64,000 nucleotides of DNA from Celeribacter neptunius (GCF_900113955.1 NZ_FORH01000010.1:1-64000), one strand, 5' to 3'; positions 51,043 through 60,466 are shown, counted from the first letter of the stretch. Notes: generated by a model from the letters alone, not told the origin. Program-made: numbers and translations.

Positions 51043-52097
51043 CACGCAGTAGCTGCCCCAGAACGAGAAAGCCTCTCCAACAACACTGATGGGTTGAAGT
51101 CAGTTTCTCTGCGACCGAGCGTGATGCTGTGGAAATACGCTCCGAAGTCTCGGATGCGGTTGCTCATCTGGAGAATTATGAAGATGGCGCACGATGCTTT
51201 TTGAGAGCCTATCTTTCTAGCAGCCTTTTCGAAGGTGCTTTCGTGGATTCCCATCATTGGAGCGAGCGTTCTGGCGTGGCTTTCGACATCGTGCCAGTTT
51301 CTAAGTGAGTTCGTCGCGAACGATGTAGCTTGATCACAAACGGTTGTGAGTGTTTGCAGGGGAAGTGTTTCGCTGTCGGTCCCGCTTTCTAAATCTTTTT
51401 GTTCTTTTTTAGACTTAGAATGGTGGCGGACAGTTTGCCCGTCATTGGCGGGCAGTTTCATTGTTTCTGGTGCGTCCACCGCGGTGGACATCTGTTTGCA
51501 TTGAGCTTCCAGTTCGCCGAGCAAAGCACGATACTCCGTGATCGAGAGCTTCCTCCGAAGAACTCGGCGTACCTGATGAGTGAGTTCGTTCTCGGGGTCA
51601 GCTTCGTCGATCTGCGCAAGTTTGGTTAGGATTTGCTTTCGCAAAAACACGCGATCCCGACGAGCGTTTTCCATCGCTTGGGCTGTTGCAAGTAGTTCGC
51701 CGGCACGCGCGAGCAACGGAGCCAGCGACAAGCCATAGCTAATGGACTGACCTTCGGACGACTTCACTCGGTATCTTTTGCGATTTGGGCTGTCGTGGCG
51801 CTTCATAAAACCGAGTTCAACAAAGCGATCGATGTGCCTACGGAGGGTTCGTTCATCGATCCCGCCAACTCGACGGCAGATCTCGTCGTTGGAAGCGAAG
51901 ACTGTGTCGCCATGCCCAGGCTTGAGAAAGCTCAGCATCGCTTGGAGCGTTTGAACATGTCCTGGACGGAGACCGAACAGGCAGCGACTATCTCTGAGCG
52001 CGCGGAAGACTGCCCAGATGTCGGTTTCAGGTGTGGTCGTGGGGGGGGTGCCCTTGCCGACGCCAAAGGTCTGAACGGAAAGCTTTGTGAATGCCAT
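51042..52097 (-). CDS. repC: RepC replication initiator
   Basis: A 351-residue RepC protein of the repABC family. The N-terminal half has a winged-helix region (LFGLRPGHVQTLQAMLSFLK, DEICRRVGGIDERTLRRHID, FVELGFMKRHDSPNRKRY). The C-terminal region ends with DFGAYFHSITLGRRE. RepC starts plasmid replication, and the origin in this family lies within repC itself. It is downstream of repB across a 240-base gap that normally encodes a counter-transcribed RNA. An internal parS-like palindrome lies at 51474. Confidence 0.93.
   Translation of the reverse strand: MAFTKLSVQTFGVGKGTPPTTTPETDIWAVFRALRDSRCLFGLRPGHVQTLQAMLSFLKPGHGDTVFASNDEICRRVGGIDERTLRRHIDRFVELGFMKRHDSPNRKRYRVKSSEGQSISYGLSLAPLLARAGELLATAQAMENARRDRVFLRKQILTKLAQIDEADPENELTHQVRRVLRRKLSITEYRALLGELEAQCKQMSTAVDAPETMKLPANDGQTVRHHSKSKKEQKDLESGTDSETLPLQTLTTVCDQATSFATNSLRNWHDVESHARTLAPMMGIHESTFEKAARKIGSQKASCAIFIILQMSNRIRDFGAYFHSITLGRRETDFNPSVLLERLSRSGAATA
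51474..51489. promoter_or_regulatory. parS-like palindrome within repC
   Basis: GTCCACCGCGGTGGAC, a perfect 16-base palindrome identical to the core of the site at 51025-51040. It lies in the coding part for the RepC C-terminal half. Confidence 0.6.
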
Positions 52098-52337
52098 GTT
52101 TGTTGAACGACGACCGTTGCGGCCCACAACTTCCCCGGCTCTTCTCGCTGTTTTTGGCGAGAAAAGGCAACAAAAAGACGTCCACCGAATCGGTGACTCT
52201 TGACCGGCATGTCGGAGATTGCTACATCACAGGTGCAAATCAGATGATGAGGGCTCTCCGGGGGAAACCTTGGGGGGCTCTTTTCTTTTCGGTCTTCGCC
52301 TTTCTCCTCTGCTCGTGTTTTTGGTTATGACCGGGGA
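52098..52337 (+). ncRNA. repB-repC intergenic region, likely site of the counter-transcribed RNA
   Basis: In repABC plasmids this gap encodes a small antisense RNA that limits RepC. Here it contains a hairpin TTCTCGC...GCGAGAA at 52142-52163 with a U-rich loop, a short palindrome CACCGA-A-TCGGTG at 52183, and CGGGGA-TCAGC-TCCCCG at the repB end. The RNA itself cannot be delimited from sequence. Strand + is assumed because repC is on the other strand. Confidence 0.4.
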
Positions 52338-53306
52338 TCAGCTCCCCGAGCCTCTCTCATTCTGCCATTGTTCAAAAAGCTGTCGCAGCGTGGTTTCCGC
52401 GCGCTCTTCGAGCCATTGGCCGAATTCCGGGTTGTCCTTGCGGGTGATCTTGATAGCGATCGACTTGCCATCGACTGAAAGTGTGCCGACAGGGCTACCA
52501 CTATTGTCCTTTACCACGGTCGTTTGGCCACGGGCGCTTTGGTTGGCTGCGCCACGCGCCTTGCTGGAGCAAGCAACATAGACGGCTTGAAACTTGTCCG
52601 TGCTTGGAGTGGTGTCAGGCAGAGAGGCAAGTGTCTCAAGCGCAATGTCGACAAGCGGAACCTTCTCTGAAAGTGCAGCAAGATCACCCCATTGGCGTCG
52701 ACCTACGCCATGAGCCGGGCCGATAAGCCGGACAAGTTCGTCAGGCAGCTGCTCGATGACTACACGATGGTTCGACACACCTTGCCGGGTGAGGCCTAGG
52801 GCGTCCTGAATGACGCCAGGCTTGTAACCGGCCTCCTGCATCTCTTTGATAAAAAGAGATTTTTCAATGAAGGACGGATCCAGCCGCAGGTTGTTTTCCT
52901 GACCTTGCGCGATCAGAGAAGCATCATCATCGAGCGTTCGAACGATCGCTTTGACGGTTCCACCAACTCTTCGAATGGCTGCAAGTCTACGACGCCCGTA
53001 GATGATGCGGTATCGATCCGGTTGGTCAGAGGGGCGAACCATGATCGGCACTTGCTGACCATGCTTGCGAATGCTTTCGGCGAGATCTTCAATGCTACTA
53101 TCTTCCAGGATCAGGCGATCCCGGAGACCATCCATATCGATCCGGTCGGGTTCGATATCTCGGATTGAGTTGGCAGTGATTTCCCGGAGAGAATCCCGCA
53201 ATCCGCCAACCGAGCCAGGTAGCTTCGAGGATTTGACCGGGGCAGGGGAGGAGGCTGCCGACTCTTTCTCGTCTTTCGGTGGCTGGTTGAAGATATTTCG
53301 AGCCAT
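52338..53306 (-). CDS. repB: RepB partition protein (ParB family)
   Basis: A 322-residue ParB-type centromere-binding protein. The ParB N-domain (SIEDLAESIRKHGQQVPIMV, YRIIYGRRRLAAIRRVGG) is followed by a helix-turn-helix (GYKPGVIQDALGLTRQGVSN) and a RepB C-terminal part. It pairs with RepA to segregate the plasmid by binding parS. Its ATG overlaps the repA stop by 1 base, giving coupled translation. The palindromes at 51023 and 51474 are candidate binding sites. Confidence 0.95.
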   Translation of the reverse strand: MARNIFNQPPKDEKESAASSPAPVKSSKLPGSVGGLRDSLREITANSIRDIEPDRIDMDGLRDRLILEDSSIEDLAESIRKHGQQVPIMVRPSDQPDRYRIIYGRRRLAAIRRVGGTVKAIVRTLDDDASLIAQGQENNLRLDPSFIEKSLFIKEMQEAGYKPGVIQDALGLTRQGVSNHRVVIEQLPDELVRLIGPAHGVGRRQWGDLAALSEKVPLVDIALETLASLPDTTPSTDKFQAVYVACSSKARGAANQSARGQTTVVKDNSGSPVGTLSVDGKSIAIKITRKDNPEFGQWLEERAETTLRQLFEQWQNERGSGS

Positions 53307-54505
53307 CAGCGACGCCCCCATGCCATTTGGATTGTCTGCTCCAGCTCATCGGCAACGCTGTTCACGCTGGTCAAAGCCCGATCAATGGTCTTCCGAATGA
53401 GCTGGCTCGGGTCTACCTCATAGATGGTTTGCTGAGTCATGCCGGCGTCAGAAATGGCTGTCGACTTCAGCATCGGTTCAGTCATGACTTGGCCCGCAAG
53501 GATTGAACGCAGGTACCCGGCCATTTGCGTTTGTGGTCCGTCCGACGGCTCGTAGCGTGTGATCAGGAACTTTACGAAGTCCCAAGTGACATGTCGTCCA
53601 ATCGCCTCTTCGACGGCTTTGACCGTTTCCGAAGCGAGTTTGAGGAACTGGCTCATCGAAGCGATGTCGAGCATGCCGGGGACGACCGTCACAAGTAAGC
53701 CCGTGGACGCTGCCAATGCTGTCAATGTCAGGAAGCCCAACTGCGGAGGGCAATCAATCAGCACGATGTCATAGTCTGAGTCGACTTCCTCTAGCGCCAG
53801 AGCAAGACGCTCTGCAAAAATCGGCTGAACCCTACGCGCAAGGGCATTCGCTGTCTCGGTTTCGTACTCGGACAACATCAAGCCAGCCGGGACCATGTCG
53901 AGCTTGTGGAAGTATGTTTTCTGGATGACCTCCGAGAGCGGAACTTGATCATCGTATCTCAATGCGTCGTAGATTGTGCCGCCTTCGGCAAATTCGAGCT
54001 CAGGCCGGTAGCCGAAAAATGTCGTCAAACTGGCTTGTGGGTCGAGGTCCAGCACAAGCACGCGGTAGCCACGCAGGGCATACCTGTGTGCCAAATGGAT
54101 CGTCGCTGTTGTCTTCGAGCTACCGCCTTTGAAATTCACGACCGAAATGACCTGAAGACGGTCGCCGTCTCGGCGGCCAGGTCTGTACGCGTCAGCATTT
54201 TTGCCTGTCCGCGCCAAAATGTTGCGGAGGTCGTCAACTTCTTCGGCCGTGTAGAACCTATGACCGCGACCGTCAGTGTGAACTTCTGGGAAGCTGCCAT
54301 CTTTGTGGCGGTTGCGCAGGTTCGACGTACTAACGCGCAGCAACTCGGCGACCTCGGTCGAGCTGAAGCGGCGCAAGGACTTGCGTTCTTCTGGCTCGAA
54401 CGCAACTTTCATCTGCCGGTCAAGCGACTCAGCAAGACTGTCTGCGAATGCTCCGATGTCGGAAGAGCCTATACCTTGCGTGTAGCCCGTATTTCGATCA
54501 TCCAT
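53306..54505 (-). CDS. repA: RepA partition ATPase (ParA family)
   Basis: A 399-residue ParA with an N-terminal helix-turn-helix extension (FSSTEVAELLRVSTSNLRNR) usual for repABC RepA. The deviant Walker A KGGSSKTT is at about 126-133, and LVLDLDPQASLTTFFGY and IVLIDCPPQLGFLTL follow. It drives partition and represses the repABC promoter. It is the first gene of the cassette. A dyad and a DnaA box lie upstream. Confidence 0.95.
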   Translation of the reverse strand: MDDRNTGYTQGIGSSDIGAFADSLAESLDRQMKVAFEPEERKSLRRFSSTEVAELLRVSTSNLRNRHKDGSFPEVHTDGRGHRFYTAEEVDDLRNILARTGKNADAYRPGRRDGDRLQVISVVNFKGGSSKTTATIHLAHRYALRGYRVLVLDLDPQASLTTFFGYRPELEFAEGGTIYDALRYDDQVPLSEVIQKTYFHKLDMVPAGLMLSEYETETANALARRVQPIFAERLALALEEVDSDYDIVLIDCPPQLGFLTLTALAASTGLLVTVVPGMLDIASMSQFLKLASETVKAVEEAIGRHVTWDFVKFLITRYEPSDGPQTQMAGYLRSILAGQVMTEPMLKSTAISDAGMTQQTIYEVDPSQLIRKTIDRALTSVNSVADELEQTIQMAWGRR

Positions 54506-54546
54506 GTTCTGCCGCCTCTCATGGCCTTTGCTAAGGCTCTTTGTCG

Positions 54547-54589
54547 TTCTGACGGTCGAAGCCGCGTCTGACGCGTTTTGCCGTCAGAA
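54547..54589. promoter_or_regulatory. Inverted repeat upstream of repA
   Basis: TTCTGACGG and its complement CCGTCAGAA are separated by 25 bases that include GTCTGACGC. This is a plausible RepA or RepB operator. Confidence 0.5.
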
Positions 54590-54645
54590 TGGAGATGCCA
54601 CGAACATCTGTGTCCGGCAAGAAGAATCTAGATGTAGTGGAAAAG

Positions 54646-54654
54646 TTATCCACA
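54646..54654 (+). promoter_or_regulatory. DnaA box
   Basis: A perfect TTATCCACA consensus, 141 bases upstream of the repA start. A single site, so its role in replication control is suggestive only. Confidence 0.55.
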
Positions 54655-54871
54655 GCACCAATTTGGTCGCGCGGGGCTTGCGACAGATAACGCATTGATT
54701 AACAACGATAAAGACCGTTTCTGGCGAAGCCGATACCCTTCGAGATATTTTCTGCTCGCGCGAACTAACCCCAAGGCTTTGTTGGATATTTACGTGGCTT
54801 TCGTCCAATTGAGGTGATGATTCTGGAAGATTTGGGCCGAGCGAACAGAGTGGTTTGCCGACCATTGGCGC

Positions 54872-55753
54872 CTACAAAAGGCCGAGACGCTCTGCCCGCT
54901 CCAGCAGCATTCTGACTGAGGAAGGCTGCCAGCTGGTACGACCGCGAGGGGTGCGCTCACGCATGGATTCCAGTCGGTCGCAGATTGCCTGCAAGGTGAT
55001 CTCGGGGTCAGCACCTTTGATCGCAGCGACTATCGCAGGCAGGCGATCGTCAGTTTCGCGTCGTCCGGCGCGGCCAAGAACTTCATCAGGCAGAAAGCCG
55101 TCGCGCACATATGCCTTCACGGCGCGGAGCAGGCGGCTTTGGGTCCAATGGCGATCTGGGGGCAGGGGGCCATTGATAATCCGGAGGACGTCTTCCCAAG
55201 CCATATCGGGGCGCAAGCGGCGCACATGGGGCACCCAATCCTGCGCTGTCTCGTTCAAGCGCTCCATGTAGCCGTCCTGTCGAGCCACCCGCACCTTGCG
55301 CAGCGCTTCAGGGTCCTTGGCGCGAAGACCTGGGTTGCCGCCTACGCGGCCCTTTGAGTGTGCCGAGGCAAGTCCGGCTTTGGTACGCTCGCGGATCAGA
55401 GCGCGTTCGAACTCAGCCGCAGCGCCCAGAACCTGCAACGTGAACTTGCCCTGGGGCGAGGCAGTATCGATCGGGTCCTGGAGCGAGCGGAAGAACGCCC
55501 CCTTGCCTTCCAGTCTTTCGATCACCTCAAGTAGGTGCGACAAAGACCGCGCAAGCCGGTCGATCCGCACGACGACCAGCGTGTCGCCCTTGACAATCCG
55601 CTCCAGCACACGTGCAAGCACGGGCCGCGCGCGATTGCCGCCCGAGGCGTGCTCTTCAAAGATCTCGGCGCATCCCGCAGACTGCAGTGCCTCAGACTGG
55701 GGCAGGGGGGTCTGATCCTCGGTGGAGACGCGCGCATAGCCAATCAGCGGCAT
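54872..55753 (-). CDS. Serine recombinase (resolvase/invertase family)
   Basis: A 293-residue recombinase. Catalytic domain: GYARVSTEDQ with the serine at about residue 10, then VVVRIDRLARSLSHLLEVIE and TLQVLGAAAEFERALIRERT. The C-terminal 150 residues are longer than in Tn3 resolvases and hold helix-turn-helix-like parts (PSSVRMLLERAERLG). It probably resolves plasmid dimers or belongs to a former transposon. No terminal repeats or transposase were found. It is divergent from the RHE_PE00001-type gene. Confidence 0.9.
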   Translation of the reverse strand: MPLIGYARVSTEDQTPLPQSEALQSAGCAEIFEEHASGGNRARPVLARVLERIVKGDTLVVVRIDRLARSLSHLLEVIERLEGKGAFFRSLQDPIDTASPQGKFTLQVLGAAAEFERALIRERTKAGLASAHSKGRVGGNPGLRAKDPEALRKVRVARQDGYMERLNETAQDWVPHVRRLRPDMAWEDVLRIINGPLPPDRHWTQSRLLRAVKAYVRDGFLPDEVLGRAGRRETDDRLPAIVAAIKGADPEITLQAICDRLESMRERTPRGRTSWQPSSVRMLLERAERLGLL

Positions 55754-55979
55754 GAAACTGGGCCGTTTGCAATTTTATGTACCACCAATAAACGACCGTT
55801 TGTAAACAGAGGCAAGGGCGCTCTTTGTGGTGCTGCAAATCAAAAACCCCTTGGTTTTCATATGCTGAGCGCGATCAGAGAGATATCGCAGACCACCGCG
55901 CGCGCGTGCTATATAGGGTGTGCAGGCGCACCCTAACAAAACACTTTGGTAAAATGCAAAAGCGCCATATTTTGCACAT

Positions 55980-57059
55980 ATGAAGCCTCAAGTACCTACG
56001 CAGTATAGTAAATTGGACGATCCTCTAGTTGATGCGGAGGGGATTGAAGAGACGTCCGAGGACGACCTGTGGTTCCTGCCCGGTCCAATAGAAGTGGAGC
56101 CGGATTATCTGCCGCCCAGACCGAGGGCAGAGCTGCCTGAAACCGCAGTCCTCGACGATTGGCGGAAGGCAGAGGCAGGTAATGCCGCCCGTCTTGCCCG
56201 TGTGGCTAGCCGGATTGGCGCGCTGGATGACCGTCTGCACCGTGGCCCGGAAGGCTGGCGGCTCAGGCTCGCCCTGATCGAGGCGGCAGACCTCAGCTGG
56301 TTTGTGGGTGACCGAATTGGCCCGGATCGGCTGGCGCTTTGGATATCCATGCGCTTGTCCGGGGTGCAGGACGACACCGCAGCGCTCGCGCGTGTCGGAT
56401 GGGCGGTGCGCCGTCTGACAGGCGGTCCCGGTCCAGAGGTGGACTTATCCGCTTTCCTCGATCGCCGTGACCCTGAAAACATGGCCAATGAAGCCGAGCC
56501 CTTTGCGGATCGCGCGGTCGGTTGGCTTGACCTGATGGCGCAAGCCGCCCACCTGCATTCGATTACACGCGCCTGCATGGGGTTTCACCTCTGGAACCTT
56601 GCGGGCCTCGGGCAACAGGACGACCGGATGGAAGCGGCGGTTACCGCCGCACGCATTGCCGCGAGCGAAGGCCCGAATTTGAATGGGGGGGCCATCTTTG
56701 CGCCTCTGGCTATGCGCGGGGCAGGGGGGCTGCGCGCCAGTGGCCCACCTGCCGAGCGCTTGCAGCGTTGGCTCGAGGGAATGGAAACAGCATGCCTGAC
56801 CGCGATGCGGCACCTCGACGATATCCAGGCATGGTCAGCGCGGGCGGACAACATGATGGCACCGCTCTCTGGCAAGACACCACCTGCATTGCGCGCGGTG
56901 CTGACCGAATGGCCCGTCGTCTCCGCTCCAATGGCCGAGACCCTGACCGGTGCCAGCCGCGCCGCCGTCCAGCGCAACCTTGCTTGGATGGAAGCGCAAG
57001 GTCTAATCCGCGAGGTGACCGAACAGGTGCGTTTCCGCATGTGGCGGGCGATGCCATGA
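55980..57059 (+). CDS. RHE_PE00001-type (DUF1612) plasmid protein
   Basis: A 359-residue protein of the DUF1612/RHE_PE00001 type, frequent on alphaproteobacterial plasmids. Markers are RLALIEAADLSWFVGDRIGP, SIRTLSGVQDD-like ISMRLSGVQDDTAALARVGW, and a C-terminal winged helix (APMAETLTGASRAAVQRNLA, WMEAQGLIREVTEQ). It probably binds DNA. Its exact role is unknown. It is divergent from the recombinase across a 226-base AT-rich gap. Confidence 0.85.
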   Translation: MKPQVPTQYSKLDDPLVDAEGIEETSEDDLWFLPGPIEVEPDYLPPRPRAELPETAVLDDWRKAEAGNAARLARVASRIGALDDRLHRGPEGWRLRLALIEAADLSWFVGDRIGPDRLALWISMRLSGVQDDTAALARVGWAVRRLTGGPGPEVDLSAFLDRRDPENMANEAEPFADRAVGWLDLMAQAAHLHSITRACMGFHLWNLAGLGQQDDRMEAAVTAARIAASEGPNLNGGAIFAPLAMRGAGGLRASGPPAERLQRWLEGMETACLTAMRHLDDIQAWSARADNMMAPLSGKTPPALRAVLTEWPVVSAPMAETLTGASRAAVQRNLAWMEAQGLIREVTEQVRFRMWRAMP

Positions 57060-57127
57060 AACACCTCTAAAGAAGCACTCGTTTTGGTGCGTAACATTTG
57101 TTGATAGTTCAACGGAGGACCAGAATC

Positions 57128-57343
57128 GTGACAGACCAAAAATATGAGACAGTCGATTTCGACGTGCGGCTCAGAAATAGTAGTCAGATGGATTTGCGGT
57201 GTTTTCACCTATCTGTGGGATCCTCTAGTCGCTCTAGCCTCAAATTCTTTATTTCGAAATCACGAAAGAATAAGTCTCTTGGGCGCAAAAACTGGGGCAC
57301 GAAAATTGCGATCTACCCGTGGACAGACGGGGTCAGTTTATAG
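57128..57343 (+). pseudogene. Possible truncated gene at the metal-island border
   Basis: A GTG start with GGAGG 8 bases upstream opens a frame MTDQKYETVDFDVRLRNSSQ, MDLRCFHL. The later part turns into basic, low-plausibility sequence up to a stop at 57343. The good initiation signal with a degraded body suggests a gene start cut by the insertion of the metal island. No family is recognised. Confidence 0.35.
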
Positions 57344-57386
57344 AGCTGGGCGACCGCCCCATGAAGCCGAAACAGCCGATCACCGC

Positions 57387-58568
57387 TCAGATCTTGATCA
57401 ATGCCGCCGTCGCGTACATGAAGGCGATGCCGCCCAGAAACCCGACCAGTACGGCTGGTGACATCAGCGCCGCCTGCCTGTCGGCGTTTTGACGTACAAG
57501 GTAGGCGCTGACCTCGACCATGACTTGCAGGATCGCACCCGCTCCGACGGCGAGTGCCAGTGCCGACCATTGCGGCGCATAGGCAAGGCTGCCCGCCCAC
57601 ATTCCGAGGATGGCCGGGCCACCGGCGAGCAGGGTCAGAGCGGCAAACGTCCAAAGCGTTGGCCGGGCACGAAGCATCGGGGCGGCGATGCCTATGCCCT
57701 CGGTGACATTGTGCAAGGCAAAGCCTAGGACGAGGAAAGTTCCAAGCCCCGCCGACCCGGCGGCGAATGCGCCGCCGATTGCCAGCCCTTCGCCGAAGTT
57801 GTGAAGCCCGATCCCGAGGGCAATGTAGAACGCAAGCGCGATGCCTTCCGGATTGCCGCGCCAGCGCCCGATAGCCATCAATAGAAGAAAGCTTGTAAGC
57901 GCCGCCAGCCAGACCATGGCAGAACCTTGGAATATCGCCGCCGCATCGCCGGACAACTCCACCGCTTCCGCAGTCATGTCGATCAGCAGGAAGGCCAGCA
58001 ACCCAACCGTCAGTGCGAGCAGAAAGTTCATCCCGCTTCGCCCGACGCCCTTCATCGCCGGAAAGAACATGAGACCAAGCGCAACCGGCAATAGGCCGAC
58101 GATCGCTCCGATCACTGCCTGCAGCCGGAGTTGCCCCCAGGTGGCGCTTGGCGTCGAGACGGCGACCCCGATCTCATGCCCGAAGGTCGCGCCCGTGTTG
58201 GTCAGCAGGTTGACGCGATGGGCCTCGCCGAGAACCCACGGATAGGGAATTCGCAACCAGACCGCTTCGCCGCGGGCAATCGGCCCCGCGGGCTCCTGCG
58301 TGAAGGTCCAGTAGGCGTCGTCCACTGCGACCTGCGCGACCACCATTGCTTCCGATCCGCCGGCGCGCACACTGAGCGAAATCCCCGACCCATCGAGGAT
58401 CGTCCGTTCGACGGTCAACGCCTCGACCGGGGGCGCGCCATTGTTGAAGCCGCGCAGCGGATCGAGCGAGGCAATCCACACGAAAGCCCCCAGCATGACG
58501 GCCAGCGGCACGAGGACGAGAAGCAGGCGGGTCATTGGCGGGCGGCTGCGTTGGATATGATCGGTCAT
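57387..58568 (-). CDS. ZIP-family metal transporter with periplasmic N-terminal domain
   Basis: A 393-residue membrane protein. ZIP signatures are GLHNFGEGLAIGGAFAAG and ALHNVTEGIGIAAP with metal-binding His, Asn and Glu. About 8 helices occupy residues 165-393. The N-terminal part (membrane anchor at 13-35, then about 110 residues with strands, ILDGSGISLSVRAGGSEAMV) is unusual for ZIP and is expected in the periplasm. It would move divalent metal into the cytoplasm. The start at 58568 overlaps the multicopper oxidase stop by 4 bases. Confidence 0.85.
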   Translation of the reverse strand: MTDHIQRSRPPMTRLLLVLVPLAVMLGAFVWIASLDPLRGFNNGAPPVEALTVERTILDGSGISLSVRAGGSEAMVVAQVAVDDAYWTFTQEPAGPIARGEAVWLRIPYPWVLGEAHRVNLLTNTGATFGHEIGVAVSTPSATWGQLRLQAVIGAIVGLLPVALGLMFFPAMKGVGRSGMNFLLALTVGLLAFLLIDMTAEAVELSGDAAAIFQGSAMVWLAALTSFLLLMAIGRWRGNPEGIALAFYIALGIGLHNFGEGLAIGGAFAAGSAGLGTFLVLGFALHNVTEGIGIAAPMLRARPTLWTFAALTLLAGGPAILGMWAGSLAYAPQWSALALAVGAGAILQVMVEVSAYLVRQNADRQAALMSPAVLVGFLGGIAFMYATAALIKI

Positions 58569-59773
58569 GCTCCGGCCTCTCGCACGTCGAAAAAGCCCAT
58601 CCAGCCAAGTTCGGTGAACTCGGCCTGGTGCGCATGGAACATATACATCCCGTCCTCGTGATCGGCGAAGCTGAACTCGAGGATGCCGCGCTGCGCCTGA
58701 CACTGCATGATCACATCGACCGTGCGCAGGGTCGGCGTGAGCTGGGTGCCGGTGTCGTAATAGTCGAAGAAATTCCCATGCAGGTGGAACGAGTTGATCG
58801 GATCGAACTCGGTCGCGTTCATGAGGTAGATGCGCACCGGGCGCGACTTGTCGATCCGGATCGGCGCGTTCATGTAAGCTTGGCCGACCGTGTTTACGGC
58901 ATAGACCTCGTTCTCACCATCGAAATTGGTGTCAAAGCCGTTCATCACCATCGCCAGTTCCTGCCATTCGGCGTTTTCCGGGCTGCCCAGCACACGCGAC
59001 GCCGCAACGGCCGCAAATTCGGGGTGGCGCGCCGGATCCGGATCGACCACGAAAAGGCCGTACATGCCCTTGTGCATGTGCCGTTTCAGTGGCAGGGCAT
59101 GGCAATGGTAGAGGTGGCAGCCGAAGGGCTTGGCATCGAATTCGTAAACGAACTCCTCGCCCGGATCGATCAGCCCGGCGCCTTGAACACCGTCCATGCG
59201 CGCTGAATGAATGCCGTGAAAGTGCATGGAATGGGGATGTGAACCAAGGTTGCGAAAGACGATCCGTAGCCGTTCGCCCTCCTTCGCTCGCAGGGCGGGG
59301 CCGGGAACGCGGCCATCGAACGTCCAGGCGGGGAAGAACACGCCGGGAGCGATCTCGATTTCCATGTCGATGGCGTCCACCTCGAACGTTCGCAACGTGC
59401 GCCCATCCGGCAGAACTTCGGTGCGACCGGTCTCCCAGTCGGTCAGCATGGCCGTCGGGTCGAACCCGTTCCGGGCGTGGTCGACCTGGCCGACCATCGT
59501 CATGTTACCATGCGCCATGCCACTGTCATGGGCCGAATACGGATCGACCGCCCCGCCGGGCATAGCATGCCCCGCCATCGGGTCGGGCGTTGCCTGGGAT
59601 TGCGCGCGGCTCGCGGCCACGGCCGCTCCGCCGGCAGCCACCAGACCGCCGACCAACAACGCGCGTCGCGACGCCGAAACTGGCTCCGTGACGACGCCAG
59701 GTGGCGCTGTGGGCAGCGATGTCTCCACGGCGGACGACACCTCGCGCCCTCGCTTGCTGGTATCGACAGGCAT
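58565..59773 (-). CDS. Tat-exported multicopper oxidase
   Basis: A 402-residue multicopper oxidase, shorter than three-domain CueO. Copper ligands are in SHPHSMHFHGIHS, CHLYHCHALPLKRHMHKGMY, SFHLHGNFFDYYDTG and GMYMFHAHQAEFTELGWMGF. A twin-arginine signal SRRALLVGG precedes a hydrophobic run; the mature N-terminus is Met/His-rich. It may oxidise Cu(I), Mn(II) or organic substrates in the periplasm. Pairing with a ZIP gene and an MntR-like regulator suggests manganese or copper handling. It starts at the ATG after AAGGGA. Confidence 0.9.
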   Translation of the reverse strand: MPVDTSKRGREVSSAVETSLPTAPPGVVTEPVSASRRALLVGGLVAAGGAAVAASRAQSQATPDPMAGHAMPGGAVDPYSAHDSGMAHGNMTMVGQVDHARNGFDPTAMLTDWETGRTEVLPDGRTLRTFEVDAIDMEIEIAPGVFFPAWTFDGRVPGPALRAKEGERLRIVFRNLGSHPHSMHFHGIHSARMDGVQGAGLIDPGEEFVYEFDAKPFGCHLYHCHALPLKRHMHKGMYGLFVVDPDPARHPEFAAVAASRVLGSPENAEWQELAMVMNGFDTNFDGENEVYAVNTVGQAYMNAPIRIDKSRPVRIYLMNATEFDPINSFHLHGNFFDYYDTGTQLTPTLRTVDVIMQCQAQRGILEFSFADHEDGMYMFHAHQAEFTELGWMGFFDVREAGA

Positions 59774-59889
59774 GGACGTTGTCCCTTCAGATGACACGCA
59801 GGCCAAAGTCCCGGCGCAAAAAGTTAGCATAGGCTAATAATCATCGCTCAGGCTTTACGAGTCAATCCTGATCGTGCGAGGGTGACGGC

Positions 59890-60342
59890 ATGATTGATGA
59901 TGAGAACCTTGAATCAACCGAGGCAGAGGCACGTGCGGTCGAATCCCGCGCCGAGGCCTTCATCGGTGTGCGCGAGGCGCGGCGCAGCGAGGTGGCGGAA
60001 GACTATGTCGAATTGATCGCTGAGTTGATCCACGAGAACGGCGAAGCCCGACCGGTCGATATTTCGGCCCGGATGGGCGTGACCGCGCCGACGGTCGCCA
60101 AAACCCTTGGCCGTCTGGCGCGGGACGGCCTGATCACTCGCGCGAAATACCGTTCGGTCTTTCTGACCGAGGAAGGCCGGGCGCTTGCCAAGGAATGCAG
60201 GCACCGCCACGAGATCGTCTTGCGCTTTCTCCTGAGCCTCGGGCTAGACCCCGAGACGGCTGAACGCGATGCCGAAGGGATCGAGCATCATGTGAGCGAG
60301 CGCACGCTTGCCCTGTTCGCGGCGTTTGCCCAGCGGTCATAG
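59890..60342 (+). CDS. mntR: MntR/DtxR-family metal-responsive regulator
   Basis: A 150-residue DtxR-family regulator of the MntR type. A winged helix ([40 protein letters not shown]) is followed by a metal-binding and dimerisation helix set with [11 protein letters not shown] and [14 protein letters not shown]. It lacks the SH3-like C-terminal domain, as MntR does. It is divergent from the oxidase-ZIP operon, and is therefore likely its repressor in the presence of Mn or another divalent metal. Confidence 0.88.
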   Translation: MIDDENLESTEAEARAVESRAEAFIGVREARRSEVAEDYVELIAELIHENGEARPVDISARMGVTAPTVAKTLGRLARDGLITRAKYRSVFLTEEGRALAKECRHRHEIVLRFLLSLGLDPETAERDAEGIEHHVSERTLALFAAFAQRS

Positions 60343-60466
60343 GCAGGTGGTTGCCGCTGCAACAAGTCGGTTGGCCGAGGATTTGAACGAGCCAATCTTT
60401 GGATGTTCCAAGAAACGTGATTTTGTGCCGCTGGCATTCGGATCGCGCGGGTAGTAGATCAAGATC

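Larger units (their letters stand above)
54506..54871. other. Region upstream of repA
   Basis: A 366-base non-coding stretch between repA and the recombinase. It has a 9-base inverted repeat and a DnaA box (listed separately) and is AT-richer than neighbours. It probably carries the repABC promoter and operator. Confidence 0.5.

Noticed and set aside
49727-51052. 441-codon + strand frame opposite the large parB
   Set aside because: Antisense frame with unusual composition; the ParB reading is supported by domain motifs and a leader.
54872-55753. Serine recombinase as part of a complete transposon
   Set aside because: No transposase and no terminal inverted repeats were found around it; treated as a stand-alone resolvase.
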